Positions 1 to 7,709 are shown, counted from the first letter of the stretch. The stretch is DNA of 64,000 bases from an uncultured Bacillota bacterium (GCA_947073765.1 CAMTMZ010000004.1:40872-104871); one strand, 5' to 3'. Made by a program: numbers and translations. The notes: a model not told the origin generated them from the sequence alone.

Positions 1-626
1 AGCAGCTGCTTGAACTGCTGGGGGGCCTGGGGCAGGGCGTAGAATTTTCCGGGGTGCTTCCGGGAGGGCACCAGGTAGTCCCGGGCCCCCTCGGGAGAGG
101 AGGCGGTGAGGATGGGGGTGGTGATCTCCAAAAAGCCGTGGTCCGTCATAGCGGCGCGCAGGGCGGATACCACCTGGCAGCGCAGGACGATGTTTCCTTT
201 CACGTCCGGATTGCGCAGGTCCAGATAGCGGTGCTTCAGCCGGGCGGACTCGTCCGCCTCCCGGGAGCGGGTGATGGGGAAGGGGAGCTCGTTATGGCGG
301 CAGCGGCCCAGCACCTCAATTCTGGTGGGCACCACCTCAATATCGCCGGTGGGGAGCTTGGGATTTTTGCTGTCCCGCTCTCGGACGGCGCCGGTGACGG
401 AAATAACCGTCTCCTTGTTCAGCTGCCTGGCGGCCTGGACAGTCTCCTCCGTCTCCAGCACCACCTGGGTGGTGCCGTAGAAGTCCCGCAGCACCAGGAA
501 GGCCAGATTCTGCCCCACCTCCCGCAGGTTCTCCATCCAGCCGGCCAGGGTAACGGTCTGGCCGACCTGCTCCATGCGGAGCTCCCCGCAGGTGTGGGTG
601 CGGTAAAAGGTGCTTGTATCACCCAT
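1..626 (-). CDS. aspS: Aspartyl-tRNA synthetase, N-terminal part (cut by window edge)
   Basis: Charges tRNA-Asp (or tRNA-Asp/Asn) in the cytoplasm. The visible 208 residues begin MGDTSTFYRTHTCGEL and hold the N-terminal OB-fold anticodon-binding domain (VTLAGWMENLREVG, then FLVLRDFYGTTQVV), followed by the start of the class II catalytic domain with RYLDLRNPDVKG and the motif-2 approach ending QAPQQFKQLL at base 1. The ATG at 624-626 is preceded by AGGAGTGATAAAC, a good ribosome site. The gene lies 36 bases after the unknown gene 663-1127 and in line with hisS, so a hisS-unknown-aspS transcription unit is likely. The hisS-aspS pairing is common in Firmicutes. The C-terminal two thirds lie outside the window. 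Confidence 0.95.
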   Translation of the reverse strand, partial: MGDTSTFYRTHTCGELRMEQVGQTVTLAGWMENLREVGQNLAFLVLRDFYGTTQVVLETEETVQAARQLNKETVISVTGAVRERDSKNPKLPTGDIEVVPTRIEVLGRCRHNELPFPITRSREADESARLKHRYLDLRNPDVKGNIVLRCQVVSALRAAMTDHGFLEITTPILTASSPEGARDYLVPSRKHPGKFYALPQAPQQFKQL

Positions 627-662
627 GTTTATCACTCCTGTTTGTATAATCAGATTTATATA

Positions 663-1127
663 TTATGAATTGTATATAGATTCCAGTGTCTCGCTCAACT
701 CACTCGGGTCGGAGGGGCGGTAACCCCGCCAGGGGCCGTCAAACCCTCTGGGCAGCCATAGGCAGCGTCCGTCCCAGTAGGCCCTGTATTCCGGTGTACA
801 GCCTGACAACTTATAGATGAGGATTCCCCCTTCCTGGGGCTTGCTTAAAGGAAAGGCCCAGGTGTATTTCTGCTGTCCCAAGGCGTACAGGGCCATCCGG
901 CCTGGCGCGGCCTGCTGGGCTGTAACGGGGGTGTCGGCAAAGCCAGGGTAAGAGCCCTCTGAAAGAATGACGATAGAGTGTGCGTTCCGGACGGGGAACT
1001 GGCCTCCAGTTTCCTGGGGCAGCTGGTTAAAGGAACAGGGGATTGTCATCCCCGCCAGCAGGAAACCCAGACAGAACACCGCCAGACTGCCGGCGATAAT
1101 CAGGGGGATTCGCAGTTTCTTTTTCAT
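663..1127 (-). CDS. Unknown membrane-anchored or secreted protein between hisS and aspS
   Basis: A 154-residue protein I do not recognise. It starts MKKKLRIPLIIAGSLAVFCL, a positively charged N-terminus followed by one hydrophobic segment (about residues 6-28), so it is probably a signal anchor with the rest outside the membrane. There is no lipobox: the only nearby cysteine sits in TIPC. The outer part is rich in aromatic residues and glycine (PRGFDGPWRGYRPSD near the end) and has two further cysteines (SGCTPEYRAYWDGRCLW) that could form a disulfide. It begins 34 bases after the hisS stop and ends 36 bases before aspS, so it is probably co-transcribed with both synthetases. A role in translation is not implied by the sequence. 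Confidence 0.75.
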   Translation of the reverse strand: MKKKLRIPLIIAGSLAVFCLGFLLAGMTIPCSFNQLPQETGGQFPVRNAHSIVILSEGSYPGFADTPVTAQQAAPGRMALYALGQQKYTWAFPLSKPQEGGILIYKLSGCTPEYRAYWDGRCLWLPRGFDGPWRGYRPSDPSELSETLESIYNS

Positions 1128-1161
1128 GACAGCTCCCTTCCATGGCGGGGGAGGAGAGAGC

Positions 1162-2529
1162 TCACTCCCCCTTGTCCAGAATGGGGGTGGCGGCGCCGCT
1201 GGCGCCCATAGCGGCGGCGATCTTCTCCACGGCCTGGGCGGTGGGGATCAGCTCCTGTTCTCCGGAGCGCATATCCTTCAAAGACACCTTGTCCTGCTTG
1301 ATCTCGTCGTCCCCCAGGAAGACCACGTAGGGCACCCCCAGTTTGTCGGCGTAGTTCATCTTCTGCTTGAACTTCTTCTGTTCGCCGTAGATCTGGGTTC
1401 GTACTCCGCTGCTCCGCAGCTGGGTGGCCAGAGAGATGGCTGGGGCCATGTCCTCGGTCATGGGGAGAATGAGCACGTCGGCGGGGGCGGTGTTCAGGGC
1501 GTCGTTCAGATAGCCCTGGTCCTCCAGCACGAAGAACAGACGGGTCAGACCGATGGAAATTCCCACGCCGGGGAGTTGTTTATCAGTGTAATATTCCGCT
1601 AAGTTATCATACCGGCCGCCGGAGCAGATGGAGCCAATCTCCGGGTGGTCCAGCATGGTGGTCTCGTAGACGGTGCCAGTGTAGTAGTCCAGGCCCCGGG
1701 CGATGGTCAGATCCAGGGCGAAGTGGGTCTCCGGCACGCCGAAGGCGGCCAGATTTTTGGCCACTGTGCCCAGCTCGTCCAGGCCCTCGTCAAATTTAGG
1801 ATTGCGGCCCCGGTAGCCCTCCAGGGCGGCAAGGACTTCACCATTACTCCCTTTGATGGCGATGAATTTGAGGATCTCCGCCGCCTGCTCGTCGCTCAGG
1901 CCGATGTCCGGCGCGGTGAGCAGGTCCCGAACGGACTTCTCTCCGATTTTCTCCAGCTTGTCCACTGTGCGCATAATTGCCCCGGCCTGGGCGGTAAGGC
2001 CTAACATGGCGTAAAAGCCGTTGAGAATCTTTCGGTTGTTCACCCGGATCTGGAAGCGCTTCAGCCCCAGGGAGGTGAAGGTGCGGTAGATGATGGCGGG
2101 AATTTCCGCGTCGTTGGAGATGTCCAGCTGGCCGTCGCCAATGACGTCGACGTCCGCCTGATAGAACTCCCGGAAGCGGCCCCGCTGGGCCCGCTCTCCC
2201 CGATAGACCTTGCCGATCTGGAAGCGGCGGAAGGGGAAGGCCAGTTTAGCGTAGTTCAGGGCCACGTATTTGGCCAGGGGTACGGTGAGGTCGAAGCGCA
2301 GGGAGAGGTCGGAGTCGCCTTTGGTAAAGCGGTAAATCTGTTTTTCCGTCTCGCCGCCGCCTTTGGCCAGGAGAATTTCACTGGCTTCGATAAGGGGCGT
2401 GTCCAGCGGGGTGTAGGCGTAGAGGGAGAAGGACTCCCGAATGATGGCCGCCATGCGGTCGAACTGGATCTGCCGGGCAGGGAGAAGCTCCATAAAGCCG
2501 GACAGGGTGCGGGGTTGTACCTTAGCCAT
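1162..2529 (-). CDS. hisS: Histidyl-tRNA synthetase
   Basis: Attaches histidine to tRNA-His. The 455-residue length fits the bacterial class IIa family. Motif 1 lies near residues 40-55 (TPLDTPLIE). Motif 2 is FRRFQIGKVYRGERAQRGR followed by REFYQADVDVIG. The histidine-A signature is ARGLDYYTGTVYE near residue 280, and SGGRYDNL (motif 3 region) follows at about residue 305. The C-terminal anticodon-binding domain starts around residue 350 (ADVLILPMTEDMA). ATG at 2527-2529 follows AAAGGAAAATGAATT. The gene is downstream of mgsA across a 128-base spacer that holds a terminator-like hairpin and a T-box-like sequence, so its expression may be attenuated. Confidence 0.97.
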   Translation of the reverse strand: MAKVQPRTLSGFMELLPARQIQFDRMAAIIRESFSLYAYTPLDTPLIEASEILLAKGGGETEKQIYRFTKGDSDLSLRFDLTVPLAKYVALNYAKLAFPFRRFQIGKVYRGERAQRGRFREFYQADVDVIGDGQLDISNDAEIPAIIYRTFTSLGLKRFQIRVNNRKILNGFYAMLGLTAQAGAIMRTVDKLEKIGEKSVRDLLTAPDIGLSDEQAAEILKFIAIKGSNGEVLAALEGYRGRNPKFDEGLDELGTVAKNLAAFGVPETHFALDLTIARGLDYYTGTVYETTMLDHPEIGSICSGGRYDNLAEYYTDKQLPGVGISIGLTRLFFVLEDQGYLNDALNTAPADVLILPMTEDMAPAISLATQLRSSGVRTQIYGEQKKFKQKMNYADKLGVPYVVFLGDDEIKQDKVSLKDMRSGEQELIPTAQAVEKIAAAMGASGAATPILDKGE

Positions 2530-2592
2530 AATTCATTTTCCTTTCTTTTTACAAAACACACATATTGTTTGAGGGAGGCCGGGCCGCCCTGG

Positions 2593-2652
2593 AAAAGCAG
2601 GCGCTCCCATCCACAAGATCGGGACGGGAGCGCGTACCACTCTGGGAGCGCC
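2593..2652 (-). promoter_or_regulatory. Possible attenuator with T-box-like remnant before hisS
   Basis: On the minus strand the mgsA-hisS spacer carries a hairpin, GCGCTCCC (2633-2626) pairing with GGGAGCGC (2608-2601), followed shortly by a run of four T (2596-2593): a plausible intrinsic terminator. Just upstream is AGAGTGGTACGCG (2643-2631), which matches the T-box core (AGGGTGGTACCGCG) except for one lost C and one change. A second copy of the 5' arm, GGCGCTCCC (2652-2644), could pair with the same 3' arm, giving two mutually exclusive hairpins as in a T-box switch. I see no specifier stem; only about 6 bases separate this element from the mgsA stop. It may be a decayed T-box or another attenuator. 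Confidence 0.45.
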
Positions 2653-2657
2653 GTCTG

Positions 2658-3074
2658 TCACAGGGCGAAAGGGACCCGGCTGGGGTTCATCCCTTCGCGC
2701 CAGTCCAAATCGCCCCGGGCCAGACCGTGTATCAGCAGCTCGGCGGTGGCCACATTGGTGGCGACAGGGACAGAATGCTGATCGCACAGGCGGGTGATAT
2801 ACAGCACATCCTTGTCCATCTCATTGTCCTGGGGGGAGTTGAAAAAGAGCACCATGTCGATCTCGTTATAGATAATCCGCTGGCCGATCTGCTCAATTCC
2901 CCCGTGCTCATGGGACAAAAAGAGCTGGACAGGCAGGCCGGTGGCCTCCGCGACCATACGGCCGGTGGCGTTGGTGCCGCAGACGGAATGCTTGGACAGG
3001 ACGCCGCAGTAGGCGGTGCAGAACTGTACCATCAACTCCTGCTTTTTCGTATGGCTCATAATTGCGATGTTCAT
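2658..3074 (-). CDS. mgsA: Methylglyoxal synthase
   Basis: Converts dihydroxyacetone phosphate to methylglyoxal and phosphate, a bypass of lower glycolysis. The 138-residue protein has the family start MNIAIMSHTKKQELM, the phosphate-binding SGGxxQ-type region represented as SHEHGGIEQIGQRI, the catalytic-aspartate region NEIDMVLFFNSPQD, and a C-terminal ATAELLIHGLARGDLDWRE that closely fits clostridial members. ATG at 3072-3074 follows AGGAGGTATTGTCGCC. It lies 42 bases downstream of the minD-like gene and is probably transcribed with it; minD followed by mgsA is a frequent order in Clostridia. Confidence 0.95.
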   Translation of the reverse strand: MNIAIMSHTKKQELMVQFCTAYCGVLSKHSVCGTNATGRMVAEATGLPVQLFLSHEHGGIEQIGQRIIYNEIDMVLFFNSPQDNEMDKDVLYITRLCDQHSVPVATNVATAELLIHGLARGDLDWREGMNPSRVPFAL

Positions 3075-3116
3075 GGCGACAATACCTCCTCTTGTCGGTT
3101 TGGTGGGATGGGTAGG

Positions 3117-3851
3117 TCAGCGGATGCGCATGATGGGGACCCGCTGTCCCTCCAGCCGCTGGGCGATGTTCCAGCAGGCCAGGCCGGCGCCCCGGCGGCC
3201 CCGGCTGGTGAGGGGCTGGCCCAGATTGGCGCACAGGATCACCTGGGGATCTTCGGGAACGACGCCGATGAGAGGCAGTCCGGCGGCATCCATGGCGTCG
3301 TCAATGGTGGCGCGCAGCTTGCGCAGAAGCTTGGCTTGGATGCGGTTCATCACCAGATGGATGGTTCTGAGGTGATCCAGCTCCGCCACTGTCCGCTGGG
3401 CGTCCCGCAGGGAGGAGGCGTCGTTGGTAGCGATGACAATGGCCCGGTCCGCCGCGCAGGTGGCAAGGCGGAAGCCGCCGCCCAGGCCGGCGGGCGCGTC
3501 AATTAGAATGTAGTCGTAGCCGGAGCGGGCCTCCTCCAGAAGGGCGCGCACCTTGTCCGCCGTAAGGCTGGCGGGCTGGGTCATGGGTGAGGTGAGGAGG
3601 AAAAGACCATTTAGATCAGGGTGCTCTACCGCGGCCCGGGCCAGAGGACAGCGGCCCAGGGCCACATCGGAGAAGTCCATCAGGGCCCGGTCGTTCAAGC
3701 CCAGAGAGATGTCCAGGTTGCGCAGGCCGATATCCATGTCGACGCACAGCACGCGCCTGCCCATGAGGGAGAGGGAGGCGGCCACACCGCCGGTGATGGA
3801 GGTCTTCCCTGTGCCGCCCTTTCCGGAGGTGATGGCAATTACGGTACCCAT
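3117..3851 (-). CDS. minD: MinD-like ParA-family ATPase
   Basis: A 244-residue P-loop ATPase of the MinD/ParA superfamily. It has the deviant Walker A SGKGGTGKTS at residues 9-18 with the signature lysine, the switch region DMDIGLRNLDISLGL typical of MinD, and the Walker B-like YDYILIDAPAGLGGGF. MinD positions the division site by recruiting MinC to the membrane. Two features are off: the protein is about 20 residues shorter than usual and ends QRLEGQRVPIMRIR with no clear amphipathic membrane-targeting helix, and no minC or minE is adjacent. It could instead be a MinD relative with another cargo. ATG at 3849-3851 follows AGGAGGTAACTTCC and a strong promoter. Confidence 0.8.
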   Translation of the reverse strand: MGTVIAITSGKGGTGKTSITGGVAASLSLMGRRVLCVDMDIGLRNLDISLGLNDRALMDFSDVALGRCPLARAAVEHPDLNGLFLLTSPMTQPASLTADKVRALLEEARSGYDYILIDAPAGLGGGFRLATCAADRAIVIATNDASSLRDAQRTVAELDHLRTIHLVMNRIQAKLLRKLRATIDDAMDAAGLPLIGVVPEDPQVILCANLGQPLTSRGRRGAGLACWNIAQRLEGQRVPIMRIR

Positions 3852-3879
3852 GGAAGTTACCTCCTATTTATACAATTTT

Positions 3880-3907
3880 AATATATCACAAAATTCCTAC
3901 CCGTCAA
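3880..3907 (-). promoter_or_regulatory. Sigma-A type promoter for minD-mgsA(-hisS-aspS)
   Basis: On the minus strand, TTGACG (3907-3902) is separated by 16 bases from TATATT (3885-3880), inside an AT-rich stretch that contrasts with the GC-rich surroundings. The start codon of the minD-like gene is about 30 bases downstream. Confidence 0.7.
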
Positions 3908-3972
3908 CCATTTTTTTGCAAATTTTTAGAAAAAATTTACAAATCAATCCTAATTTTTGCCGCCGCAGAGGG

Positions 3973-4695
3973 CTAGAGCGGCTCTTTAAGCATCTTTGCC
4001 CACCGGCGGGGATAGCCTTTCAGGGTGGGAGCCAGCTTTTCAATGATGATCAGGCGGTGGGTGATCTGGGCGCCGGGGACGGCGTAATCATGCACCCCCT
4101 GGACCCTGCCACCCAGCAGCTTGATGGCGTGGGCGGCGCCGGACAGCTCCTGGTCACTGTCTACACTTTTCATGGCCAGGAAGCGGCCCCCTACCTTCAC
4201 GAAGGGGAGGCACAGCTCGCATAGGACCCGCAGATCAGCCACCGCCCGGGCGGTGGCGAAGTCGAAGCTGTCCCGAAAGCCCTTGACCAGGGCCTGCTCC
4301 TCCGCCCGGGCGTGGAGGGTGCGGACGTTTTGCAGGCTGAGAACGCCGCAGGTCTCCTGCAGCCAGTCCAGCCGCTTGTTCAGGGAATCCAGGAGAGTGA
4401 CCTCCAGGGAGGGGACCAGCATGTTCAAGACCATCCCCGGAAAGCCTGCCCCGGTGCCCACGTCGATGAGGGTTTTGCCCTTAAAATCGCAGAAGCTCAG
4501 GAGGGCGGCGCAGTCCAGCATGTGCAGCCGGGCCACCCCCTCCGGCTCCCGGATGGCGGTGAGGTTCATCACCTGGTTCTTTTTTAGGAGCATCTGGCAG
4601 TAACAGTCCAGATTTTGAACGGCAAAGGGGTCAATCCTGTCTGTCAGGCCGTATTCCGCCAATCCCTCCCGGAGGATATCTGTGATATGCTCCAT
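3973..4695 (-). CDS. rsmG: 16S rRNA (guanine-527-N7)-methyltransferase RsmG (GidB)
   Basis: Methylates G527 of 16S rRNA using S-adenosylmethionine. The 240-residue protein fits the family. MNLTAIREPEGVARLHMLDC near residue 43 is the RsmG-typical region, LIDVGTGAGFPGMVLNML (residues about 75-92) is the SAM-binding motif I, LLDSLNKRLDWLQE follows as motif II, and FDFATARAVADLRVLCELC is the later conserved block. ATG at 4693-4695 is three bases after the stop of the small membrane gene, with GGAGGCTGAGCT upstream. rsmG near noc-parA-parB is the usual oriC-side arrangement in Firmicutes, but here six genes lie between them. Confidence 0.96.
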   Translation of the reverse strand: MEHITDILREGLAEYGLTDRIDPFAVQNLDCYCQMLLKKNQVMNLTAIREPEGVARLHMLDCAALLSFCDFKGKTLIDVGTGAGFPGMVLNMLVPSLEVTLLDSLNKRLDWLQETCGVLSLQNVRTLHARAEEQALVKGFRDSFDFATARAVADLRVLCELCLPFVKVGGRFLAMKSVDSDQELSGAAHAIKLLGGRVQGVHDYAVPGAQITHRLIIIEKLAPTLKGYPRRWAKMLKEPL

Positions 4696-4698
4696 AGC

Positions 4699-5037
4699 TC
4701 AGCCTCCGAAGTTGGACATCAGTCCGGCGACGCCAATAGGGAGGGTAGCGGCGGCCAGCAGCCAGCACAGGGCCGCCAACACGATGGCGGGCCATTTGCT
4801 GGGCTTTCCGGTGGTCCGCCAGGATACCAGTGCCAGGACTCCCAGGCCGATGAGGCCGGGAACGGTGAGCAGGGGGCCCAGGTTGCCCAGGCCGGTGGCG
4901 GTGAAGAAAAAGTAGGTGGTGAGGGCCAGCAGGATCAGGGCGTAGGCCAGGCCAATCCAGGCCAGGGTGCGCTTGACAGGGGAGGAGGGGGTGAAGCTGT
5001 GTTCTTTTTCCTCCGGGAGAGGCTTGTGTTCCGCCAT
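4699..5037 (-). CDS. Small unknown membrane protein with three membrane segments
   Basis: A 112-residue protein with a charged N-terminus (MAEHKPLPEEKEHS) and three hydrophobic segments at about residues 24-45, 53-73 and 82-107. I see no motif that names a family. Its ATG abuts the mscL stop (TAAATG), so it is translationally coupled to mscL and is followed three bases later by rsmG. The coupling suggests co-expression, but does not prove shared function. It resembles the short, lineage-restricted membrane proteins that are common in this group. Confidence 0.7.
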   Translation of the reverse strand: MAEHKPLPEEKEHSFTPSSPVKRTLAWIGLAYALILLALTTYFFFTATGLGNLGPLLTVPGLIGLGVLALVSWRTTGKPSKWPAIVLAALCWLLAAATLPIGVAGLMSNFGG

Positions 5038-5433
5038 TTATTTGTTCTCCTTTAGCAGGTCGCGGATCTCGGTGAGCAGCTTTTCCTCAGCAGAGGGCTC
5101 GGGAGGCGCGGGCTCCTCGGCGGGGGTCTCCTCTTTTTTCCGGTGGAAGCGGTTGAGGGTTTTGATCATGCAGAACACCACAAAAGCCATAACCAGGAAG
5201 TTGAGGACAGCCTGGATGAAGTTTCCGTAGGCGATGACCGCCCCGTTTATCGTGAGCGTGAGGGTGGAAAAAGAGATGCTGCCGGTGAAGATGCCCAGCA
5301 GGGGCATGATGACATCGTTAATCAGGGAGGTGGTGATGGTGCTGAAGGCTCCGCCGATGATGACACCGACGGCCATATCCATCACGTTGCCCCGGGCAAT
5401 GAACTGCTTGAACTCTTCCATGAATTTTTTCAT
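5038..5433 (-). CDS. mscL: Large-conductance mechanosensitive channel
   Basis: Homopentameric stretch-activated pore that releases solutes on hypo-osmotic shock. The 131-residue sequence begins MKKFMEEFKQFIARGNVMDM, the conserved N-terminal helix and start of TM1, continues AVGVIIGGAFSTITTSL (pore-lining TM1), then IPLLG-type loop VIMPLLGIFTG, an extracellular loop, TM2 near residues 68-92 (GNFIQAVLNFLVMAFVVF) and a charged C-terminal helical bundle ending LLTEIRDLLKENK. All are typical. The gene is in the serS-pilZ-mscL-rsmG run; its stop touches the start of the small membrane gene. Confidence 0.97.
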   Translation of the reverse strand: MKKFMEEFKQFIARGNVMDMAVGVIIGGAFSTITTSLINDVIMPLLGIFTGSISFSTLTLTINGAVIAYGNFIQAVLNFLVMAFVVFCMIKTLNRFHRKKEETPAEEPAPPEPSAEEKLLTEIRDLLKENK

Positions 5434-5458
5434 GTGTGACCTCCGTTTTCAGGGCCGG

Positions 5459-6217
5459 TTACCAGTGGCCCTTATCCATGGTGCGCATGTGGGTTTGCTT
5501 TACGCCCATTTGCAGGTTGTACAGCGTTTTGCTCAGGGAGGCGGTCTCCTGTTCGGTGAGCTGGGCAAAGAGGACGCCGTACCAGAACTTGCCGGGGCTG
5601 TGCTCTACGCAGCGGACAATTTGGCCCAGGAAGTTCAGCGGCGCGTATTCGTCCAGTTTTACCCGGATGCGCAGCACCTCATCCTCCATATGGATATACT
5701 CCGACTCTACACAGCAGCCGCCGGTGCTGATGTTGACCAGCTGGCACTCCTCGGGATTTTTGTAGTGGTCGTCCTCCTTGCGGTAGAGGGAGACCGGGGC
5801 GGTATAGGGCAGGCGGAAGGTATCCCGGTTTTCGGAGTGGCTTTCCACCTTTAGATCCTTGAGGGAGAAGACGGTGCGGGTGGATTCGCTGACCACGGCG
5901 CTGAGACTGATGGGGATCAGTTTTTTGTCGTAACCGTTGAGGGAGACCGAGGAGTTGATAGGGACAACCTTGAAGGACAGATCGCCGGGCAGGCGGCCCA
6001 TGGTCAGGGTGTCTTCCGTGAGTTGAGTGATCCGGCCGGTGAGGATGGGGATGCCGTCTTTGGTCATGGCGTCCAGGCGCATCCCCTCAAAGAGCTGGCC
6101 GGTGGGGGCTGTTTCGGAGCGGACAGGCTGGACGGGCTGGTGGGTCTGTTCCTCCTCCAGCAGCTCGTCCTCGTCCTCCTCGTCGGCCTCTTTGGAGAGG
6201 AATGAAAAAATACCCAT
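5459..6217 (-). CDS. PilZ-domain protein (predicted c-di-GMP receptor)
   Basis: A 252-residue protein with an acidic N-terminus (residues about 9-25 rich in E and D) and, in its C-terminal half, a PilZ domain. The c-di-GMP-binding motifs are visible: RDTFR (RxxxR) at about residue 131 and NISTGG ((D/N)xSxxG) at about residue 161. The preceding region (residues about 40-125) looks like the YcgR-N-type beta domain that accompanies PilZ in flagellar-brake-like proteins. No flagellar genes are in this window, so motility control is only a possibility; exopolysaccharide or adhesion control is equally open. It starts 20 bases after the serS stop with AGGAGGCACTGTT before the ATG. Confidence 0.85.
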   Translation of the reverse strand: MGIFSFLSKEADEEDEDELLEEEQTHQPVQPVRSETAPTGQLFEGMRLDAMTKDGIPILTGRITQLTEDTLTMGRLPGDLSFKVVPINSSVSLNGYDKKLIPISLSAVVSESTRTVFSLKDLKVESHSENRDTFRLPYTAPVSLYRKEDDHYKNPEECQLVNISTGGCCVESEYIHMEDEVLRIRVKLDEYAPLNFLGQIVRCVEHSPGKFWYGVLFAQLTEQETASLSKTLYNLQMGVKQTHMRTMDKGHW

Positions 6218-6237
6218 AACAGTGCCTCCTTATATAA

Positions 6238-7542
6238 TCACTTGTTTTTGGGGAGCATGACTTCCAGGCCGCCCATGTAGGGCCGAAGGACCTGGGGGAT
6301 AACGACGCTGCCGTCGGCCTGGAGATTGTTCTCCAGGAAAGCGATGAGCATGCGGGGTGGGGCGACCACAGTGTTGTTCAGAGTGTGGGGGAGATAGGTG
6401 CCCTTTTCCCCCTTGACCCGCATTTTCAGGCGGCGGGCCTGGGCGTCTCCCAGGTTGGAGCAGGAGCAGACCTCAAAATATTTTTTCTGCCGGGGGGACC
6501 AGGCCTCGATGTCGCAGGATTTTACCTTTAAGTCCGCCAGGTCACCGGAGCAGCACTCCAGCTGACGCACCGGGATGTCCAGAGAGCGGAACAGCTCCAC
6601 ACTGTATCGCCACATCTTTTCGTACCAGTCCATGGAGTCCTCGGGCCGGCAGACTACAATCATCTCCTGCTTTTCAAACTGGTGGATGCGGTAGACCCCC
6701 CGCTCCTCAATGCCGTGGGAGCCCTTCTCCTTGCGGAAGCAGGGAGAGTAGGAGGTGAGGGTCTGGGGGAGGGAGGCCTCAGGGATGATCTGGTCGATGA
6801 ACTTGCCGATCATGGAGTGTTCGCTGGTGCCGATCAGATACAGGTCCTCCCCCTCGATCTTGTACATCATGGCCTCCATATCAGTCTGGGACATGACGCC
6901 CTCCACCACGTTGCCGTGGATCATGAAGGGGGGGATGCAGAAGGTGAAGCCTTTGCCGATCATAAAGTCTCGGGCGTAGGCCAGCACCGCCTCGTGGAGA
7001 CGGGCCACGTCGCCCAACAGGTAGTAGAAGCCGCTGCCCGACACCCGGCCGGCGGCATCCATGTCCACGCCGTTGAAGCGCTCCATAATCTCGGTGTGGT
7101 AGGGGATGTCAAAGTCAGGCACCTTGGCCTCACCGAACCGCTCTACCTCTACGTTGGCGGAGTCGTCGGGGCCAATGGGAACGGAGGGGTCGATGATGTT
7201 GGGGATGACCAGCATGATTTTCCGGATTTCCTCGGCCAGCTCGGTCTCCTGTCCCTCCAACAGGGCAAGGCGGTCGGCATTGGCCTTCACCTTGGCCTTG
7301 GCCTCCTCCGCCTCAGCCAGCTTGGAGGGGTCCTTCTTGGCCTGGCCCATGAGCATCCCCACATGCTTGGACAGGGTGTTCCGGGCGGCCCGGAGCTCGT
7401 TGGCCTCGGACATGGCGGCCCGATTCCGGGCGTCCAGCTCCAGGACCTGGTCTACCAGAGGGAGTTTCTCCTCCTGAAACTTCTTTTTAATGTTTTCCTT
7501 TACCACATCGGGATTTTCCCGGAGGAATCGGATGTCAAGCAT
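6238..7542 (-). CDS. serS: Seryl-tRNA synthetase
   Basis: Charges tRNA-Ser and tRNA-Sec. The 434 residues start MLDIRFLRENPDVVKENI, then the long N-terminal antiparallel coiled coil that grips the tRNA long arm (about residues 25-105). The class II core holds TSEHSMIGKF (serine pocket), CFRKEKGSHG..RGVYRIHQFEK (motif 2) and NNTVVAPPRMLIAFLENN (motif 3 with the final arginine). The segment FEVCSCSNLGDAQARR is the family signature. ATG at 7540-7542 follows AAGGAGAGAATATC. A parS site sits 33 bases upstream and overlaps the likely promoter region, so ParB occupancy could affect this gene. Confidence 0.97.
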   Translation of the reverse strand: MLDIRFLRENPDVVKENIKKKFQEEKLPLVDQVLELDARNRAAMSEANELRAARNTLSKHVGMLMGQAKKDPSKLAEAEEAKAKVKANADRLALLEGQETELAEEIRKIMLVIPNIIDPSVPIGPDDSANVEVERFGEAKVPDFDIPYHTEIMERFNGVDMDAAGRVSGSGFYYLLGDVARLHEAVLAYARDFMIGKGFTFCIPPFMIHGNVVEGVMSQTDMEAMMYKIEGEDLYLIGTSEHSMIGKFIDQIIPEASLPQTLTSYSPCFRKEKGSHGIEERGVYRIHQFEKQEMIVVCRPEDSMDWYEKMWRYSVELFRSLDIPVRQLECCSGDLADLKVKSCDIEAWSPRQKKYFEVCSCSNLGDAQARRLKMRVKGEKGTYLPHTLNNTVVAPPRMLIAFLENNLQADGSVVIPQVLRPYMGGLEVMLPKNK

Positions 7543-7574
7543 GATATTCTCTCCTTACTGTATGATAGGGTAAA

Positions 7575-7590
7575 TGTTTCACGTGAAACG
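7575..7590. promoter_or_regulatory. parS: parS-like centromere site (15 of 16 matches)
   Basis: TGTTTCACGTGAAACG matches the Bacillus parS consensus TGTTNCACGTGAAACA except for the last base. It lies in the spacer between serS and the parB downstream gene, within 1 kb of parB. ParB binds such 16-bp sites to load as a CTP-dependent clamp and spread along DNA. A candidate -10 (TATCAT, minus strand 7567-7562) for serS lies directly beside it. Confidence 0.85.
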
Positions 7591-7709
7591 CTGTTGTTTA
7601 AAAGTCCGTTTTGTGGGGAACGCCCGCCGGCGGGCACGCTCCGCTGACCTGCTTCTCGCGCCAAATCGGATCCGCTTGCCGGGCTCCGCTTTGGGGCCGC
7701 CTCCGGGGG

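Noticed and set aside
7600..7709. Possible repeat or mobile-element end in the GC-rich spacer before serS (palindrome GCCCGCCGGCGGGC at 7622-7635)
   Set aside because: No second copy, no target duplication and no transposase were seen; a short GC palindrome is expected by chance in such sequence.
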